From CAXMNX01 sp964194845 (GTDB lineage: Bacteria; Pseudomonadota; Alphaproteobacteria; Rhodobacterales; Rhodobacteraceae), in NCBI GenBank assembly GCA_964194845.1, contig CAXMNX010000054.1, positions 15,093 through 79,092 of the forward strand: 64,000 nt of DNA. Reading direction: 5' to 3'. The position numbers and the translations under genes are program-made. The notes beneath the pieces were generated by a model that ran no database searches, was not told the DNA's origin, and saw nothing but the letters and a program-made list of their open reading frames with translations. Within the stretch, counting starts at the first letter, position 1; the number at the start of each line of letters is the position of its first letter. This document shows positions 43,985 through 52,934 of the stretch, piece by piece.

Positions 43985-45586
43985 TTGGAGGTCGACTTCG
44001 TAATCGTCGGTGCCGGGTCAGCCGGATGCGTCTTGGCGAACCGCTTGTCGGCGGATGGTCGATTTCGCGTGTTATTGCTGGAAGCAGGCCCCAAGGATAC
44101 CAATCCCTGGATCCACATCCCCGTCGGATACTTCAAAACGATGGGAAATCCGAACATCGACTGGAACTACAAAACACAATCCGATCCGGGGCTAGCCGGG
44201 CGGTCAATTCCCTGGCCGCGCGGGCGCGTTCTGGGTGGCTCCAGCTCGATCAACGGGCTGCTTTACGTGCGCGGCCAGCCGCAGGACTACGACGCCTGGG
44301 CGCAAATGGGCAACACCGGCTGGTCGTGGGCCGACGTGCTGCCATACTTCAAGCGGTCCGAGACATGGAAGGGCCCAAACGGCGGGGACGTTCGTGGCAC
44401 TGACGGACCGCTTTCCGTTCAGACATCACGGCTCAAGCGCCAGATCATCGACGTTTGGGTCGATGCCGCCGCCGCTGCGGGCTACAAACGCACAGATGAT
44501 TACAACGACGTCGATCAGGAAGGCGTCGGCTATTTCCAGCTGACGATGATCGGGGGCCGTCGTTGCTCGTCCGCGGTGGCCTATCTCAAACATGCGCGGA
44601 CGCGCAGGAACCTGAAAATCCTGACCAACACTCAAGCTGAAAAGGTGCTGATCGAAGACGGTCGCGCGGTCGGTGTTCGGGCGCGGATCGACGGCCAAAT
44701 GACCCACATTCGCGCCCGCATCGAAGTTATCCTGTCTGCCGGAGCAATCGGCTCGCCGCAGATCTTGATGCTGTCGGGGTTAGGCGCCGGGGAAGAGTTA
44801 CAGCCATTTGGAATCGAAGCGCACACCGACTTGCCGGGCGTCGGCAAAAATCTTCGGGATCATTTGCAAGCGCGTACAGTCTTCAAAACCGATCTTCCGA
44901 CGATCAATGCCGAAACCTCGAACCTGCTGAAACAGGCGATGATCGCAGTCCAATATGCCCTCACGCGGCGCGGTCCGATGACCATGGCGGCGTCGCTTGG
45001 CACCGGGTTCCTCAAAACCGAAAACCATCTGGAAACCCCGGATATCCAGTTCCATATTCAACCGTGGAGCGCTGAAAACCCGTCCGAAGGCCCCCACGAA
45101 TTTTCTGCCTTCACCGCCTCGGTGCTCCAGCTTCGCCCCGAAAGCACCGGGCATCTTGAACTGACATCGCCCGATATCGACGACCATCCGGCGATCCATC
45201 CCAATTACCTCGCCACCGACACCGACTGCCGGACCCTCGTCAGCGGCATCAAAGTCGCGCGCAAGATAGCCGCACACGAGCCGCTGAAATCACACATCAC
45301 CGAAGAACACGCGCCCGGCGCGGGCGTGGCCGAAGATGACGACGATGCCATTCTGGATTGGGCGCGCCGGACAGCCGTGACCATTTATCACCCGACAGGA
45401 ACCTGCAAAATGGGAAGCGATCCCATGGCCGTGGTCGATGCAAGGCTGCGGGTCCACGGAATTGACGGGCTTCGCGTCGCGGATTGCTCGATCATGCCGC
45501 AGATTGTCAGCGGCAACACCAACGCGCCCGCCATCATGATCGGGGAAAAAGCCTCTGACATGATCCTGGAGGACGCCCGCGCATGA
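43985..45586 (+). CDS. GMC family oxidoreductase (choline dehydrogenase-like)
   Basis: The frame opens at ATG 43964, but that codon has no ribosome site. TTG at 43985 is preceded by GGGGGA and gives the family start MEVDFVIVGAGSAGCVLANR. The 533-residue protein carries GAGSAG (9-14), the GMC signature GRVLGGSSSINGLLYVRG, and the C-terminal catalytic His/Asn region YHPTGTCKMG and SGNTNAPAI. Members oxidise alcohols such as choline, polyols or aliphatic alcohols with FAD. It overlaps the TerC gene by 4 bases (ATGA). Confidence 0.93.
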   Translation: MEVDFVIVGAGSAGCVLANRLSADGRFRVLLLEAGPKDTNPWIHIPVGYFKTMGNPNIDWNYKTQSDPGLAGRSIPWPRGRVLGGSSSINGLLYVRGQPQDYDAWAQMGNTGWSWADVLPYFKRSETWKGPNGGDVRGTDGPLSVQTSRLKRQIIDVWVDAAAAAGYKRTDDYNDVDQEGVGYFQLTMIGGRRCSSAVAYLKHARTRRNLKILTNTQAEKVLIEDGRAVGVRARIDGQMTHIRARIEVILSAGAIGSPQILMLSGLGAGEELQPFGIEAHTDLPGVGKNLRDHLQARTVFKTDLPTINAETSNLLKQAMIAVQYALTRRGPMTMAASLGTGFLKTENHLETPDIQFHIQPWSAENPSEGPHEFSAFTASVLQLRPESTGHLELTSPDIDDHPAIHPNYLATDTDCRTLVSGIKVARKIAAHEPLKSHITEEHAPGAGVAEDDDDAILDWARRTAVTIYHPTGTCKMGSDPMAVVDARLRVHGIDGLRVADCSIMPQIVSGNTNAPAIMIGEKASDMILEDARA

Positions 45587-46251
45587 TCGACGCCGCACTG
45601 GATTTCGGACAGATAATCGTCGCGGACCTGATCCTCAGCGGTGACAATGCGCTGATCATCGGCATGGCGGCGGCCGGTCTGTCGCCCGACCTGCGACGGC
45701 GCGCAATCATCTATGGCATGGTCATTGCGGCGGTGCTGCGGATCTTATTTGCCATCGTTGCGACCAGCCTGCTTGGCATTCCGGGGTTGCTGTTTATTGG
45801 CGGGCTGTTGCTAATCTGGGTGTGCTGGCGGCTTTTCTTCGAGATAAAGGGCGAAGTCGAAGAGGGCGCGGTCCTTGCGATGGAAGCCGCAGACGATCCG
45901 GGCAGCGGTTATACCGGCCCGCCGCGCCGAACCATGGCATCAGCGCTGATATCCATCACAATCGCCGACGTCTCGATGTCACTGGACAATGTTCTGGCAG
46001 TTGCAGCGATTGCCGACGGCGACAAGATGCTCTTGGTTTTCGGTCTTGGCCTTGCCATTCTGTTGATGGCTTGCGCGGCAACTATCATCATGAAAGTACT
46101 CACGAAATACCCCTGGATATCGTGGCTGGGGCTGGTGGTTCTGCTCTATGTCGCGGGCGAAATGCTGTTCCGCGGCGCGTTTGACGCCGACCTTGGGGTC
46201 GGGCCGATGCTGGGCCTTTTCGAAGGCTGGCACATGGGAGACGCGCACTGA
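45583..46251 (+). CDS. TerC family integral membrane protein
   Basis: The 222-residue protein has about seven membrane helices with the TerC hallmark Asp-containing repeats: DLILSGDNALIIGMAAA near the N-terminus and ADVSMSLDNVLAVAAIADG in the second half. TerC proteins are linked to tellurite resistance, and some export manganese or other metals. It is coupled to the GMC gene, which is an unexpected partner. The TelA-family gene of the 51-57 kb cluster is 9 kb away. Confidence 0.93.
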   Translation: MIDAALDFGQIIVADLILSGDNALIIGMAAAGLSPDLRRRAIIYGMVIAAVLRILFAIVATSLLGIPGLLFIGGLLLIWVCWRLFFEIKGEVEEGAVLAMEAADDPGSGYTGPPRRTMASALISITIADVSMSLDNVLAVAAIADGDKMLLVFGLGLAILLMACAATIIMKVLTKYPWISWLGLVVLLYVAGEMLFRGAFDADLGVGPMLGLFEGWHMGDAH

Positions 46252-46340
46252 CCGCTAGAAGATCCAAAACGCAAACTGATCCAACACCGCCGGGGCAAAA
46301 CCTTCATCGCCCGGCCTATCTCTCTGGTGGACAATAATAA

Positions 46341-47648
46341 ATGGCTCGTGAGTACCTGAAAAAAGCGCCGCGAACGTCGCAAACCGATGCCTCGGATGTT
46401 ACCGCGACAGTCCAAGGCATCCTCGACGATATCGAGGCGCGCGGCGACGCAGCAGCACTGGAATACGCGGCAAAATTCGACCGCTTTGACGGCCCGCTGA
46501 AACTGACCACCAAGGATATCGCCGCCGCCAGCGCGCGGGTACCCGACAAAATAAAGGCCGATATCCGTTTTGCCCACGCGAACGTCCGTAAATTCGCCGA
46601 AGCGCAAAAAGCATCGCTCACCGATTTTGAAACCGAGATTGTCCCCGGCCTGATCGCCGGCCAAAAGACCATCCCGGTCGATGCCGCCGGCTGTTATATC
46701 CCCGGCGGGCGCTACGCCCACATCGCGTCCGCGATCATGACAGTGACCACCGCCAAAGTGGCGGGCTGCAACCACATCGTCGCCGCCTCGCCGCCGCGCG
46801 CGGGCGAAGGCATCGCACCGGCGATTGTCTATGCAGCACACCTAAGCGGCGCCGACACCATCCTTGCGATGGGCGGGGTGCAGGGCGTCGCCGCGATGAC
46901 GATGGGTCTTTTCGGCCTGCCCAAAGCCAACGTGCTGGTCGGCCCGGGCAACCAGTTCGTGGCCGAAGCAAAGCGCATCCTCTTTGGTCGTGTTGGCATC
47001 GACATGATTGCAGGCCCCACCGACAGCCTGATTTTGGCGGATGCAACGGCGGATGCCCGGATCGTCGCCGCCGACCTCGTCGGCCAAGCCGAACACGGCT
47101 ACAATTCACCCGTCTGGCTCATCACCGACAACCGCGCATTGGCCAAGAAGGTGATCAACCTCGTCCCCGGCATGATCGACGATCTGCCCGAAACAAACCG
47201 CGACAACGCTGCCGCCGCGTGGCGCGATTATGCCGAGGTGGTGCTTTGCGCCGACCGCGAAGAAATGGCCGCAACATCAGATGATTACGCGCCTGAACAC
47301 CTGACCGTGCAGGCCGCCGATCTGAACTGGTGGCTGAACCGGCTGACCTGCTACGGCTCGCTTTTTCTTGGCGAGGAAACCACCGTCGCATTCGGCGACA
47401 AGGCATCCGGTCCGAACCACGTTCTGCCCACCGGCGGTGCCGCCAAATACACCGGCGGCCTGTCGGTTCACAAATACATGAAGGTCGTCACCTGGCAGCG
47501 CGCCACCCGCGACGGTGCCAAACCGATCGCCGAAGCCACCGCACGCATTTCGCGACTGGAAGGCATGGAAGGCCATGCCCGAACCGCCGACATCCGCCTC
47601 GCGAAGTATTTTCCGGGCGAAAAATTTGATCTCTCAGCAACGGAGTAA
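46341..47648 (+). CDS. Histidinol dehydrogenase family protein, sulfopropanediol dehydrogenase (HpsN)-like
   Basis: The 435-residue HisD-fold NAD-dependent dehydrogenase has GCYIPGGRYAHIASAIM, then GPGNQFVAEAKRILFG and IDMIAGPTDSLILAD. The catalytic-region EHLTVQ and HVLPTGGAAKYTGGLSVHKY are also present. The C-terminal part (EGMEGHARTADIRLAKY) resembles HpsN-type proteins rather than biosynthetic HisD, and no other his gene is near. HpsN oxidises 2,3-dihydroxypropane-1-sulfonate to sulfolactate. A related vicinal diol is an alternative. The adjacent Zn alcohol dehydrogenase starts 3 bases later. Confidence 0.85.
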   Translation: MAREYLKKAPRTSQTDASDVTATVQGILDDIEARGDAAALEYAAKFDRFDGPLKLTTKDIAAASARVPDKIKADIRFAHANVRKFAEAQKASLTDFETEIVPGLIAGQKTIPVDAAGCYIPGGRYAHIASAIMTVTTAKVAGCNHIVAASPPRAGEGIAPAIVYAAHLSGADTILAMGGVQGVAAMTMGLFGLPKANVLVGPGNQFVAEAKRILFGRVGIDMIAGPTDSLILADATADARIVAADLVGQAEHGYNSPVWLITDNRALAKKVINLVPGMIDDLPETNRDNAAAAWRDYAEVVLCADREEMAATSDDYAPEHLTVQAADLNWWLNRLTCYGSLFLGEETTVAFGDKASGPNHVLPTGGAAKYTGGLSVHKYMKVVTWQRATRDGAKPIAEATARISRLEGMEGHARTADIRLAKYFPGEKFDLSATE

Positions 47649-47651
47649 CCC

Positions 47652-48623
47652 ATGAAAGCGCTCGTCTATACCGGCCCCGAAGCGATGGAGCTTCGCGACG
47701 TGCAAAACCCCGAACCGGCACCGGGCGAAGTGCTGGTCAACGTGGCCCGCGTCGGTATCTGCGGCTCGGACATGCACGGATATCTCGGCCACGACGACCG
47801 TCGCCCGGCACCATTGATCCTCGGTCACGAGGCGGCGGGCACCACATCCGATGGACGCCGTGTCACAGTCAACCCTTTGGTAACATGCGGGGAATGTCAG
47901 GCGTGCCGGTCCGCGCAAGACAACATTTGCCCGAGCCGTCAGCTCATCTCGATGCCGCCCCGCGAAGGCGCTTTCGCTGAGCAAATCTCAATGCCGGAAA
48001 GCAACCTCGTCGCGATCCCCGACCACATGACTTTTGCTCAGGCCGCACTTGCCGAACCGCTGGCGGTTTGCTGGCACGCCGCACGGCTTGGTCGCCGCGC
48101 GATCGGCGGCGGCGCACGCGCACTGGTGATTGGCGGCGGCGCGATTGGTCTAGGCTCGGCGCTGGCACTTTTGGCGCAGGGAACCGTCGAGGTGACAATC
48201 GCCGAACCAAATGATCGGCGGCGGGCCTATCTTCAGGCCATGGGGCAGGACGCCCGCCCGCCCGACGCGCTCGGCGAAACCGGCGATTTTGATATCGTCG
48301 TCGATGCTGTCGGCTTTGACGCCACCCGCACAACAGCTTCGGCACAGGTTCGCCCCGGCGGCGTGATCCTGCACATCGGCCTTGGTGACGGGGCAGGGGG
48401 CCTCGATATCCGCCGGTTCACGCTGCACGAGATCACGCTGATCGGCACCTACGCCTATACGATGGCCGACTTCAATGCGACCGTTGCGGCGATGATCGAC
48501 GGCCATCTCGGATCGCTCGACTGGGTCGAAGAACGCGGTCTTGGCGACGGTGCCGCTGCCTTTGCCGATATCCGCGCCGGGACCGTCGCCGCGCCGAAAA
48601 TTATCCTCGTGCCAAAGGCATAG
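47652..48623 (+). CDS. Zinc-dependent alcohol dehydrogenase (MDR superfamily)
   Basis: The 323-residue medium-chain dehydrogenase has catalytic zinc ligands in VGICGSDMHGYLG and GHEAAG. The structural zinc Cys4 is CGECQACRSAQDNIC, and the NAD-binding loop is VIGGGAIGLGSALAL. It resembles threonine, sorbitol and galactitol dehydrogenases. It is paired with the HisD-family gene, suggesting successive oxidation of a polyol or sulfonated diol. Substrate unproven. Confidence 0.92.
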   Translation: MKALVYTGPEAMELRDVQNPEPAPGEVLVNVARVGICGSDMHGYLGHDDRRPAPLILGHEAAGTTSDGRRVTVNPLVTCGECQACRSAQDNICPSRQLISMPPREGAFAEQISMPESNLVAIPDHMTFAQAALAEPLAVCWHAARLGRRAIGGGARALVIGGGAIGLGSALALLAQGTVEVTIAEPNDRRRAYLQAMGQDARPPDALGETGDFDIVVDAVGFDATRTTASAQVRPGGVILHIGLGDGAGGLDIRRFTLHEITLIGTYAYTMADFNATVAAMIDGHLGSLDWVEERGLGDGAAAFADIRAGTVAAPKIILVPKA

Positions 48624-48693
48624 CCGCCCCGCGATTGCGAAGCCGCGATAATTTCCGTAAATCCCATGGAAAATCCCCGAGGGACAATCCGCC

Positions 48694-49488
48694 TTGAAAA
48701 CCGTCATCTTCATCCCCGCGCGCTACCAGTCCACTCGCTTCCCCGGCAAGCCCTTGGCGAAACTGACTGGTGCCACCGGCGTTTCCAAAACCCTGATCGA
48801 GCGCAGCTGGGACGCCGCAAAGGCGGTTAACGGCGTCACGGACGTCTTCGTTCTGACCGACAGCGCACAAATTGCGGACGCCGTGAAAAATTTCGGCGGG
48901 CAGGTTCTGATGACGTCCCAAGCCTGCGTCAACGGCACCGAACGCTGCGCCGAAGGTGCTAAGCTCTTGAAAACGCAACCGGACGTCATTGTGAACCTGC
49001 AAGGCGACGCGCCGCTGACGCCGCCGCATTACATCGAGGCGCTTTTGGCGGCGATGGCGGCAGACCCCTCAATCCAGATGGCAACGCCGGTGCTTCGGAC
49101 GCGCCGCGCTCACCTCGATAAACTTCAGGCCGACCGGAAGGCGGGCCGCGTTGGTGCCACAACCGCCGTCTTCGACTCCAAAGCCGACGCGCTCTATTTC
49201 TCAAAGGAAGTCCTGCCGTTTTACGACAATGCCCCTGACAACGCGGTGCCGGTCTTTCACCATGTCGGATGCTATGCCTATCGCCCCGGCGCACTGGCGA
49301 CCTACGCGGCCCTGCCCGAAGCGCCCCTTGAAAAGCGCGAAGGCCTCGAACAGCTCCGGTTCCTTGAAAACGGCTTGCCCGTCAGATGCGTCGAAGTCGA
49401 TGCGCGGGGCCGCGATTTCTGGGAGTTGAACAATCCCTCGGACATCCCGATCATCGAAGACATCATGGCGCGCGAAGGATTGATCTGA
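48694..49488 (+). CDS. kdsB: 3-deoxy-manno-octulosonate cytidylyltransferase family protein
   Basis: A TTG start lies behind GAGGGAC. The 264-residue nucleotidyltransferase opens with FIPARYQSTRFPGKPLAKL and has VNLQGDAPLTPPHYIEALL and HHVGCYAYRPGAL. KdsB activates Kdo with CTP for lipopolysaccharide core synthesis. The motif NLQGDAPL replaces the usual NLQGDEPL, so a related 2-keto sugar acid substrate is possible. No other LPS gene is nearby. The C-terminal region DFWELNNPSDI is the typical ending. Confidence 0.85.
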   Translation: MKTVIFIPARYQSTRFPGKPLAKLTGATGVSKTLIERSWDAAKAVNGVTDVFVLTDSAQIADAVKNFGGQVLMTSQACVNGTERCAEGAKLLKTQPDVIVNLQGDAPLTPPHYIEALLAAMAADPSIQMATPVLRTRRAHLDKLQADRKAGRVGATTAVFDSKADALYFSKEVLPFYDNAPDNAVPVFHHVGCYAYRPGALATYAALPEAPLEKREGLEQLRFLENGLPVRCVEVDARGRDFWELNNPSDIPIIEDIMAREGLI

Positions 49489-49496
49489 CCGACCAA

Positions 49497-49520
49497 TTTC
49501 ATCTTTTCAATAAATACGCG
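49497..49520. repeat. Interspersed intergenic element, copy 1
   Basis: TTTCATCTTTTCAATAAATACG lies just after the kdsB-like stop in the gap to the convergent dtd gene. It matches the sequence at 58317-58340 in almost every base and is related to the one at 62989. It marks gene ends or promoter gaps. Confidence 0.45.
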
Positions 49521-49541
49521 TCCAGACGTCGGTACGGGCGT

Positions 49542-49985
49542 TCAGCCCTCAGTATCCAACCAAATGGTCACCGGCCCATCGTTGACCAACGACACGCCCA
49601 TGTCCGCGCCAAATCGCCCGGTCGCCACCGGAACGCCCAAATCAGCCAGAGCGGCGGCGAAGGCCAGATACCGCGCTTCGCCCTCTTCCGGCGGTGCGGC
49701 GGTTGAAAATCCGGGCCGGTTGCCGCGCGAGGTATCCGCGGCAAGGGTAAACTGGCTGACCACCAGTGCTGCACCACCAACATCCGGCAAAGACCGGTTC
49801 ATGCGCCCCGCGTCATCGCGAAAAATCCGCAGCTTGGCGATCTTTGAGGCCAATTTTCCCGCGACCTCGTCCGCATCGCCCGCCATCGCGCAGACAAAGA
49901 CCAGCAGCCCCGGCCCGATCTCGCCCAGCACTTCGCCATCAACCGTAACCCGTGCCTCGCTTATACGCTGAACAAGCGCTCTCAT
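49542..49985 (-). CDS. dtd: D-aminoacyl-tRNA deacylase
   Basis: The 147-residue protein starts MRALVQRISEARVTVDGE, the usual Dtd N-terminus. It contains the catalytic SQFTLAADTSRGNRPGF and the cis-Pro pocket motif near the end (NDGPVTIWLDT). It removes D-amino acids from mischarged tRNA in the cytoplasm. It overlaps the PfkB kinase gene upstream by 4 bases (ATGA). Full length for the family. Confidence 0.96.
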   Translation of the reverse strand: MRALVQRISEARVTVDGEVLGEIGPGLLVFVCAMAGDADEVAGKLASKIAKLRIFRDDAGRMNRSLPDVGGAALVVSQFTLAADTSRGNRPGFSTAAPPEEGEARYLAFAAALADLGVPVATGRFGADMGVSLVNDGPVTIWLDTEG

Positions 49986-50908
49986 CCCAGCTCGTCCCTT
50001 GTCGGCGGATTTGCTCCAGCGCGACCGACCGTGACCGCCGCCACCCGCACGCCAAGCGTCAGCGCGTCCCGAAGCGCTGCCTCATCCACCGAACCGATGC
50101 GCTCCTTGGACAAGAAACCAGCATCGTGCAAGGACGCCAGCACACCGGCGTTGAACGTGTCGCCCGCGCCCACGGTGTCGACCACATCGACACGATCCGC
50201 GATCACTCGCGCGCCGCCTCCGGCCATATGCCCGGTCACACCGTCCGCCCCTTCAGTCACGCAGACAACCTTCGCGCCCGCATCCAGCAATTGCCGCGCC
50301 GCGCCCGCCAGATCGTCGTGACCGGCAAGCCAGGACAGATCCTCGTCCGACATCTTGATGATATCCGCCGCCGCCATCATGGCCCCGATCCGCGCGCGAT
50401 AGGCCGCCTCATCGCGGATAAAACTCTCACGGATATTCGGGTCGATCATGATGACACGGCGCCCCGCCTCGCGCTTCAAAAGCGCGTCATACGCCAGCGC
50501 ACAAGGCTCAACCGCAAGCGAAATACCACCAAAAAATAACGCGCTAACACCGTCGTCCAGCCGCGGTAGATCGGCGGAAGTCAACATCCGCCCGGCAGTG
50601 TTCTCGTCATAAAACGCATAACTCGCCTGGCCATCGCTCAGCGTCACAAAGGCTAGCGTCGTCGGCCGGTCCGACCGTGCCGCGAAAGACGCATCCACAC
50701 CGGACGCGGTCAAAGCATCTTTCAGCATAGCGCCGAACATATCCGTCGAAATACCCGAGAAAAAACCCGTCGGCGCCCCAAGCCGCCCCAGTGCAATCGC
50801 TGTATTGAACACCGATCCACCCGGATATGGCGCAAATGCGCTCTCGCCGCTGGTGCTTTCCCGCGGCAGCATGTCAATGAGGGCTTCGCCCGCGCAAAGG
50901 ATCATCAA
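49982..50908 (-). CDS. PfkB family carbohydrate kinase (fructokinase-like)
   Basis: The 308-residue ribokinase-fold kinase has CAGEALIDMLP at the start, then PGGSVFNTAIALGRLG. The C-terminal anion hole and base are DTVGAGDTFNAG (catalytic Asp in GAGD). Fructokinase and 2-dehydro-3-deoxygluconokinase-like members are closest by pattern. It overlaps dtd downstream. Sugar specificity is not readable from sequence. Confidence 0.92.
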   Translation of the reverse strand: MMILCAGEALIDMLPRESTSGESAFAPYPGGSVFNTAIALGRLGAPTGFFSGISTDMFGAMLKDALTASGVDASFAARSDRPTTLAFVTLSDGQASYAFYDENTAGRMLTSADLPRLDDGVSALFFGGISLAVEPCALAYDALLKREAGRRVIMIDPNIRESFIRDEAAYRARIGAMMAAADIIKMSDEDLSWLAGHDDLAGAARQLLDAGAKVVCVTEGADGVTGHMAGGGARVIADRVDVVDTVGAGDTFNAGVLASLHDAGFLSKERIGSVDEAALRDALTLGVRVAAVTVGRAGANPPTRDELG

Positions 50909-51060
50909 AAACCCAGGTTCAGAATTGGCCTTGTCTAGTCACTCGTAGCGAAGCGCGCAAGCAGGTGCGCCGCTACAGCCCGAGCCGCCAACACGAAACC
51001 CCCCAGTTATCTGCATATCCGTGGTATGTCCGTTTAGGTAATCAAACACGGAATTTGTCG

Positions 51061-51267
51061 ATGAATCCCAGAAGCGAGAATATTGGAAGAGTTGTTTTTC
51101 TGTCGGAAAAGATGGATGCAGCCCGCGAAGCAAGCAGCTGCTGTGTTGGTGTAGAAGCGCTTCTGGAAGCCGATGCGCGTCGCGCACCAATGCAGTCTGC
51201 GACGCCTTTCCTCTCGACTAAATTGAGGTTGGAACGGGCATTTCAAAGGCTTATCAAAGCTGGTTAG
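51061..51267 (+). CDS. Possible small helical protein (68 aa), uncertain
   Basis: In the otherwise gene-free 50909-51317 gap, an ATG at 51061 with GGA eight bases before it opens a 68-codon frame (MNPRSENIGRVVFLSEKMDA to RAFQRLIKAG). The translation is charged and helix-prone (VEALLEADARR), without membrane segments or a known family. The rest of the gap shows nothing recognisable. Treat as a candidate only. Confidence 0.35.
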   Translation: MNPRSENIGRVVFLSEKMDAAREASSCCVGVEALLEADARRAPMQSATPFLSTKLRLERAFQRLIKAG

Positions 51268-51317
51268 CCAATTAGACGCGCCAGCATTCCAGAGCGGTTG
51301 TCCAAAGGCACAATCCT

Positions 51318-52406
51318 CTACCCCTGCGCATATATGTACCCCACCACAGCCGCAACAATCGCAATTGCAACAGCGGCAAACACCAACTTCCACGCCGACC
51401 ATGGGCGTTCTCCGGTAACCTGCCCGGTCTGACCGTTCACGACAAATCGAAACGATCGCCCCCGGTATTTATACGCCGCCAGCCAGAGCGGCACGAGTAT
51501 ATGCTTGAACGTCACGTCGCTGATCCGGGTCTCGACATTTTCCACCCGCTGGCGGTCGCCGCCGATGTCGAATTTGACGTCGCGCTTGATTTGACGGTCC
51601 ATGATCGCGCGCGCGACTAGAAACGCGTCCGCCAGTTCAACCGTATAGGCCTCGGCGCGAAACCCGGCCAGATACTCCGGCTGATAAGGTTCCAGCCGCG
51701 TCAGATCCCAAGTTGAAACGCCTTTCCGAAATTTCTCCGGCAGGGCCGTCGAGGCAATCACCAGAACATCGTCAAAAATCCGTGCGACGCGGCCCGAAAC
51801 CCGCCGCCAGCGAACTTTCTGAACCCGAACGGTTTCGCTTTTGCCGTTTCGCGTCACGTTCCGGGATTCATGATAAACTGTGCCGCGCTGCCCATCGTAG
51901 TTGCTTTTGGTGTCGGCATCGAAGGTCCAGCAGGGCGTATAGACGCCGCTCATCCGGCGGCCTTTCCGGGCGTATTCCATCAGCCCGTTCGGTGCGAACC
52001 AAAGGTTGCCAAGCCAGTCGATCATCGCGCGGCGCGCCGCACTTTCGTCCAGCGCAAATGGCAGAACGCCGCGCGGCTTGATCTGGCGGCTTGTACCGGT
52101 GTCGGTCACGACCGGCGTCGCGCAATAGGGGCATTCGGTGGCGTGAATGTCGCTCGCGAACTCAATACGCGCACCACAATTCGGGCAGGTCGAAGCACGG
52201 GATTCTTCAATCTCGGCAGCCGACAATTCCGCCCCCACCGCAGCCTCGAAATCAAGCTCTTTGATCGCGTCCGCCCGCGCCTCGAGGCCGTGTTCGATGG
52301 CCTCAACATTACCGCAATGATCGCAAATCAACTGCTCGTCGCCTGGATCAAACCGCATGTCCGACCCGCAGGTTTCGCAAGGAAAGCGGTGTTCTTCGTT
52401 AGCCAT
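51318..52406 (-). CDS. Double zinc-ribbon membrane-anchored protein
   Basis: The 362-residue protein starts at ATG 52406, overlapping the cytochrome gene stop (TGATG). Two zinc ribbons are visible: CETC-x-CDHC near the start and CPNC-CPYC around 75-100. A long beta-rich domain follows (GVYTPCWTFDADTKSNYDGQ), and one membrane helix at the C-terminus (WKLVFAAVAIAIVAAVVGYI). Such proteins are often labelled primosomal protein N'-like, but no helicase motif is present. It is the last gene of the TelA/XpaC/SPFH cluster. Confidence 0.87.
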   Translation of the reverse strand: MANEEHRFPCETCGSDMRFDPGDEQLICDHCGNVEAIEHGLEARADAIKELDFEAAVGAELSAAEIEESRASTCPNCGARIEFASDIHATECPYCATPVVTDTGTSRQIKPRGVLPFALDESAARRAMIDWLGNLWFAPNGLMEYARKGRRMSGVYTPCWTFDADTKSNYDGQRGTVYHESRNVTRNGKSETVRVQKVRWRRVSGRVARIFDDVLVIASTALPEKFRKGVSTWDLTRLEPYQPEYLAGFRAEAYTVELADAFLVARAIMDRQIKRDVKFDIGGDRQRVENVETRISDVTFKHILVPLWLAAYKYRGRSFRFVVNGQTGQVTGERPWSAWKLVFAAVAIAIVAAVVGYIYAQG

Positions 52407-52933
52407 CAAAGATACTTGTGCAGCCGCGCCGGAACCATGATCCGCAAAGCATTATCGCGCAGCATATAGTGCCGCCAGATGTGGAAACTCGCGTGCAGAC
52501 CAATCCCGATAAGCGCCAGATTGAAAATCAATTCGTGAACTTCCTGCGCCAGTTCGTGCAGCACCTTCAAATTTATTGAAGGCGCTACTGGAAACGCGCC
52601 AAAGGCAAGCACAGTGTATGGCGCGAATATTGCGATCGATCCGCCGGAAAGAACCATTGCCAACACCAGCCAGTATAGACCTTTGTGTAGCAAGGGATGA
52701 AATCGTTTCCCCCAACCCGGCAATTTGGGGCCCGGCCGCCCGGCCAACCCTTTGCTCGCAAATGATGCAAACCAGACGAAGACTATCATCGCAAGTACGG
52801 TGCCAACTCCGGCATGGGTTGTCAGTGCTGCCGCGCCCGGCCGTTCCACGTTCTCAGGCTCAACTGCCCAGAAATATAGGATCAGAAGAAGGCTGGTCCA
52901 GTGCAGCCACTTGATCATGGTACGTCGCTTCAT
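52406..52933 (-). CDS. Cytochrome b561-type membrane protein
   Basis: The frame opens upstream with a low-complexity Arg-rich stretch from the SPFH gene's other frame. I start at ATG 52933 (MKRRTMIKWLHWTSLLLILY). The 175-residue protein has four membrane helices, with His residues placed for heme b in the b561/Ni-Fe hydrogenase cytochrome pattern: WLHWT, LTTHAGVGT, HPLLHKGLYW and VHELIFNLALIGIGLHASFH. It may shuttle electrons across the inner membrane. The adjacent genes give no redox partner. Confidence 0.85.
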   Translation of the reverse strand: MKRRTMIKWLHWTSLLLILYFWAVEPENVERPGAAALTTHAGVGTVLAMIVFVWFASFASKGLAGRPGPKLPGWGKRFHPLLHKGLYWLVLAMVLSGGSIAIFAPYTVLAFGAFPVAPSINLKVLHELAQEVHELIFNLALIGIGLHASFHIWRHYMLRDNALRIMVPARLHKYL

Positions 52934-52934
52934 G

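Noticed and set aside
46341..47648. Histidine-biosynthesis hisD
   Set aside because: No his operon context, and the C-terminal sequence resembles HpsN-type catabolic dehydrogenases.
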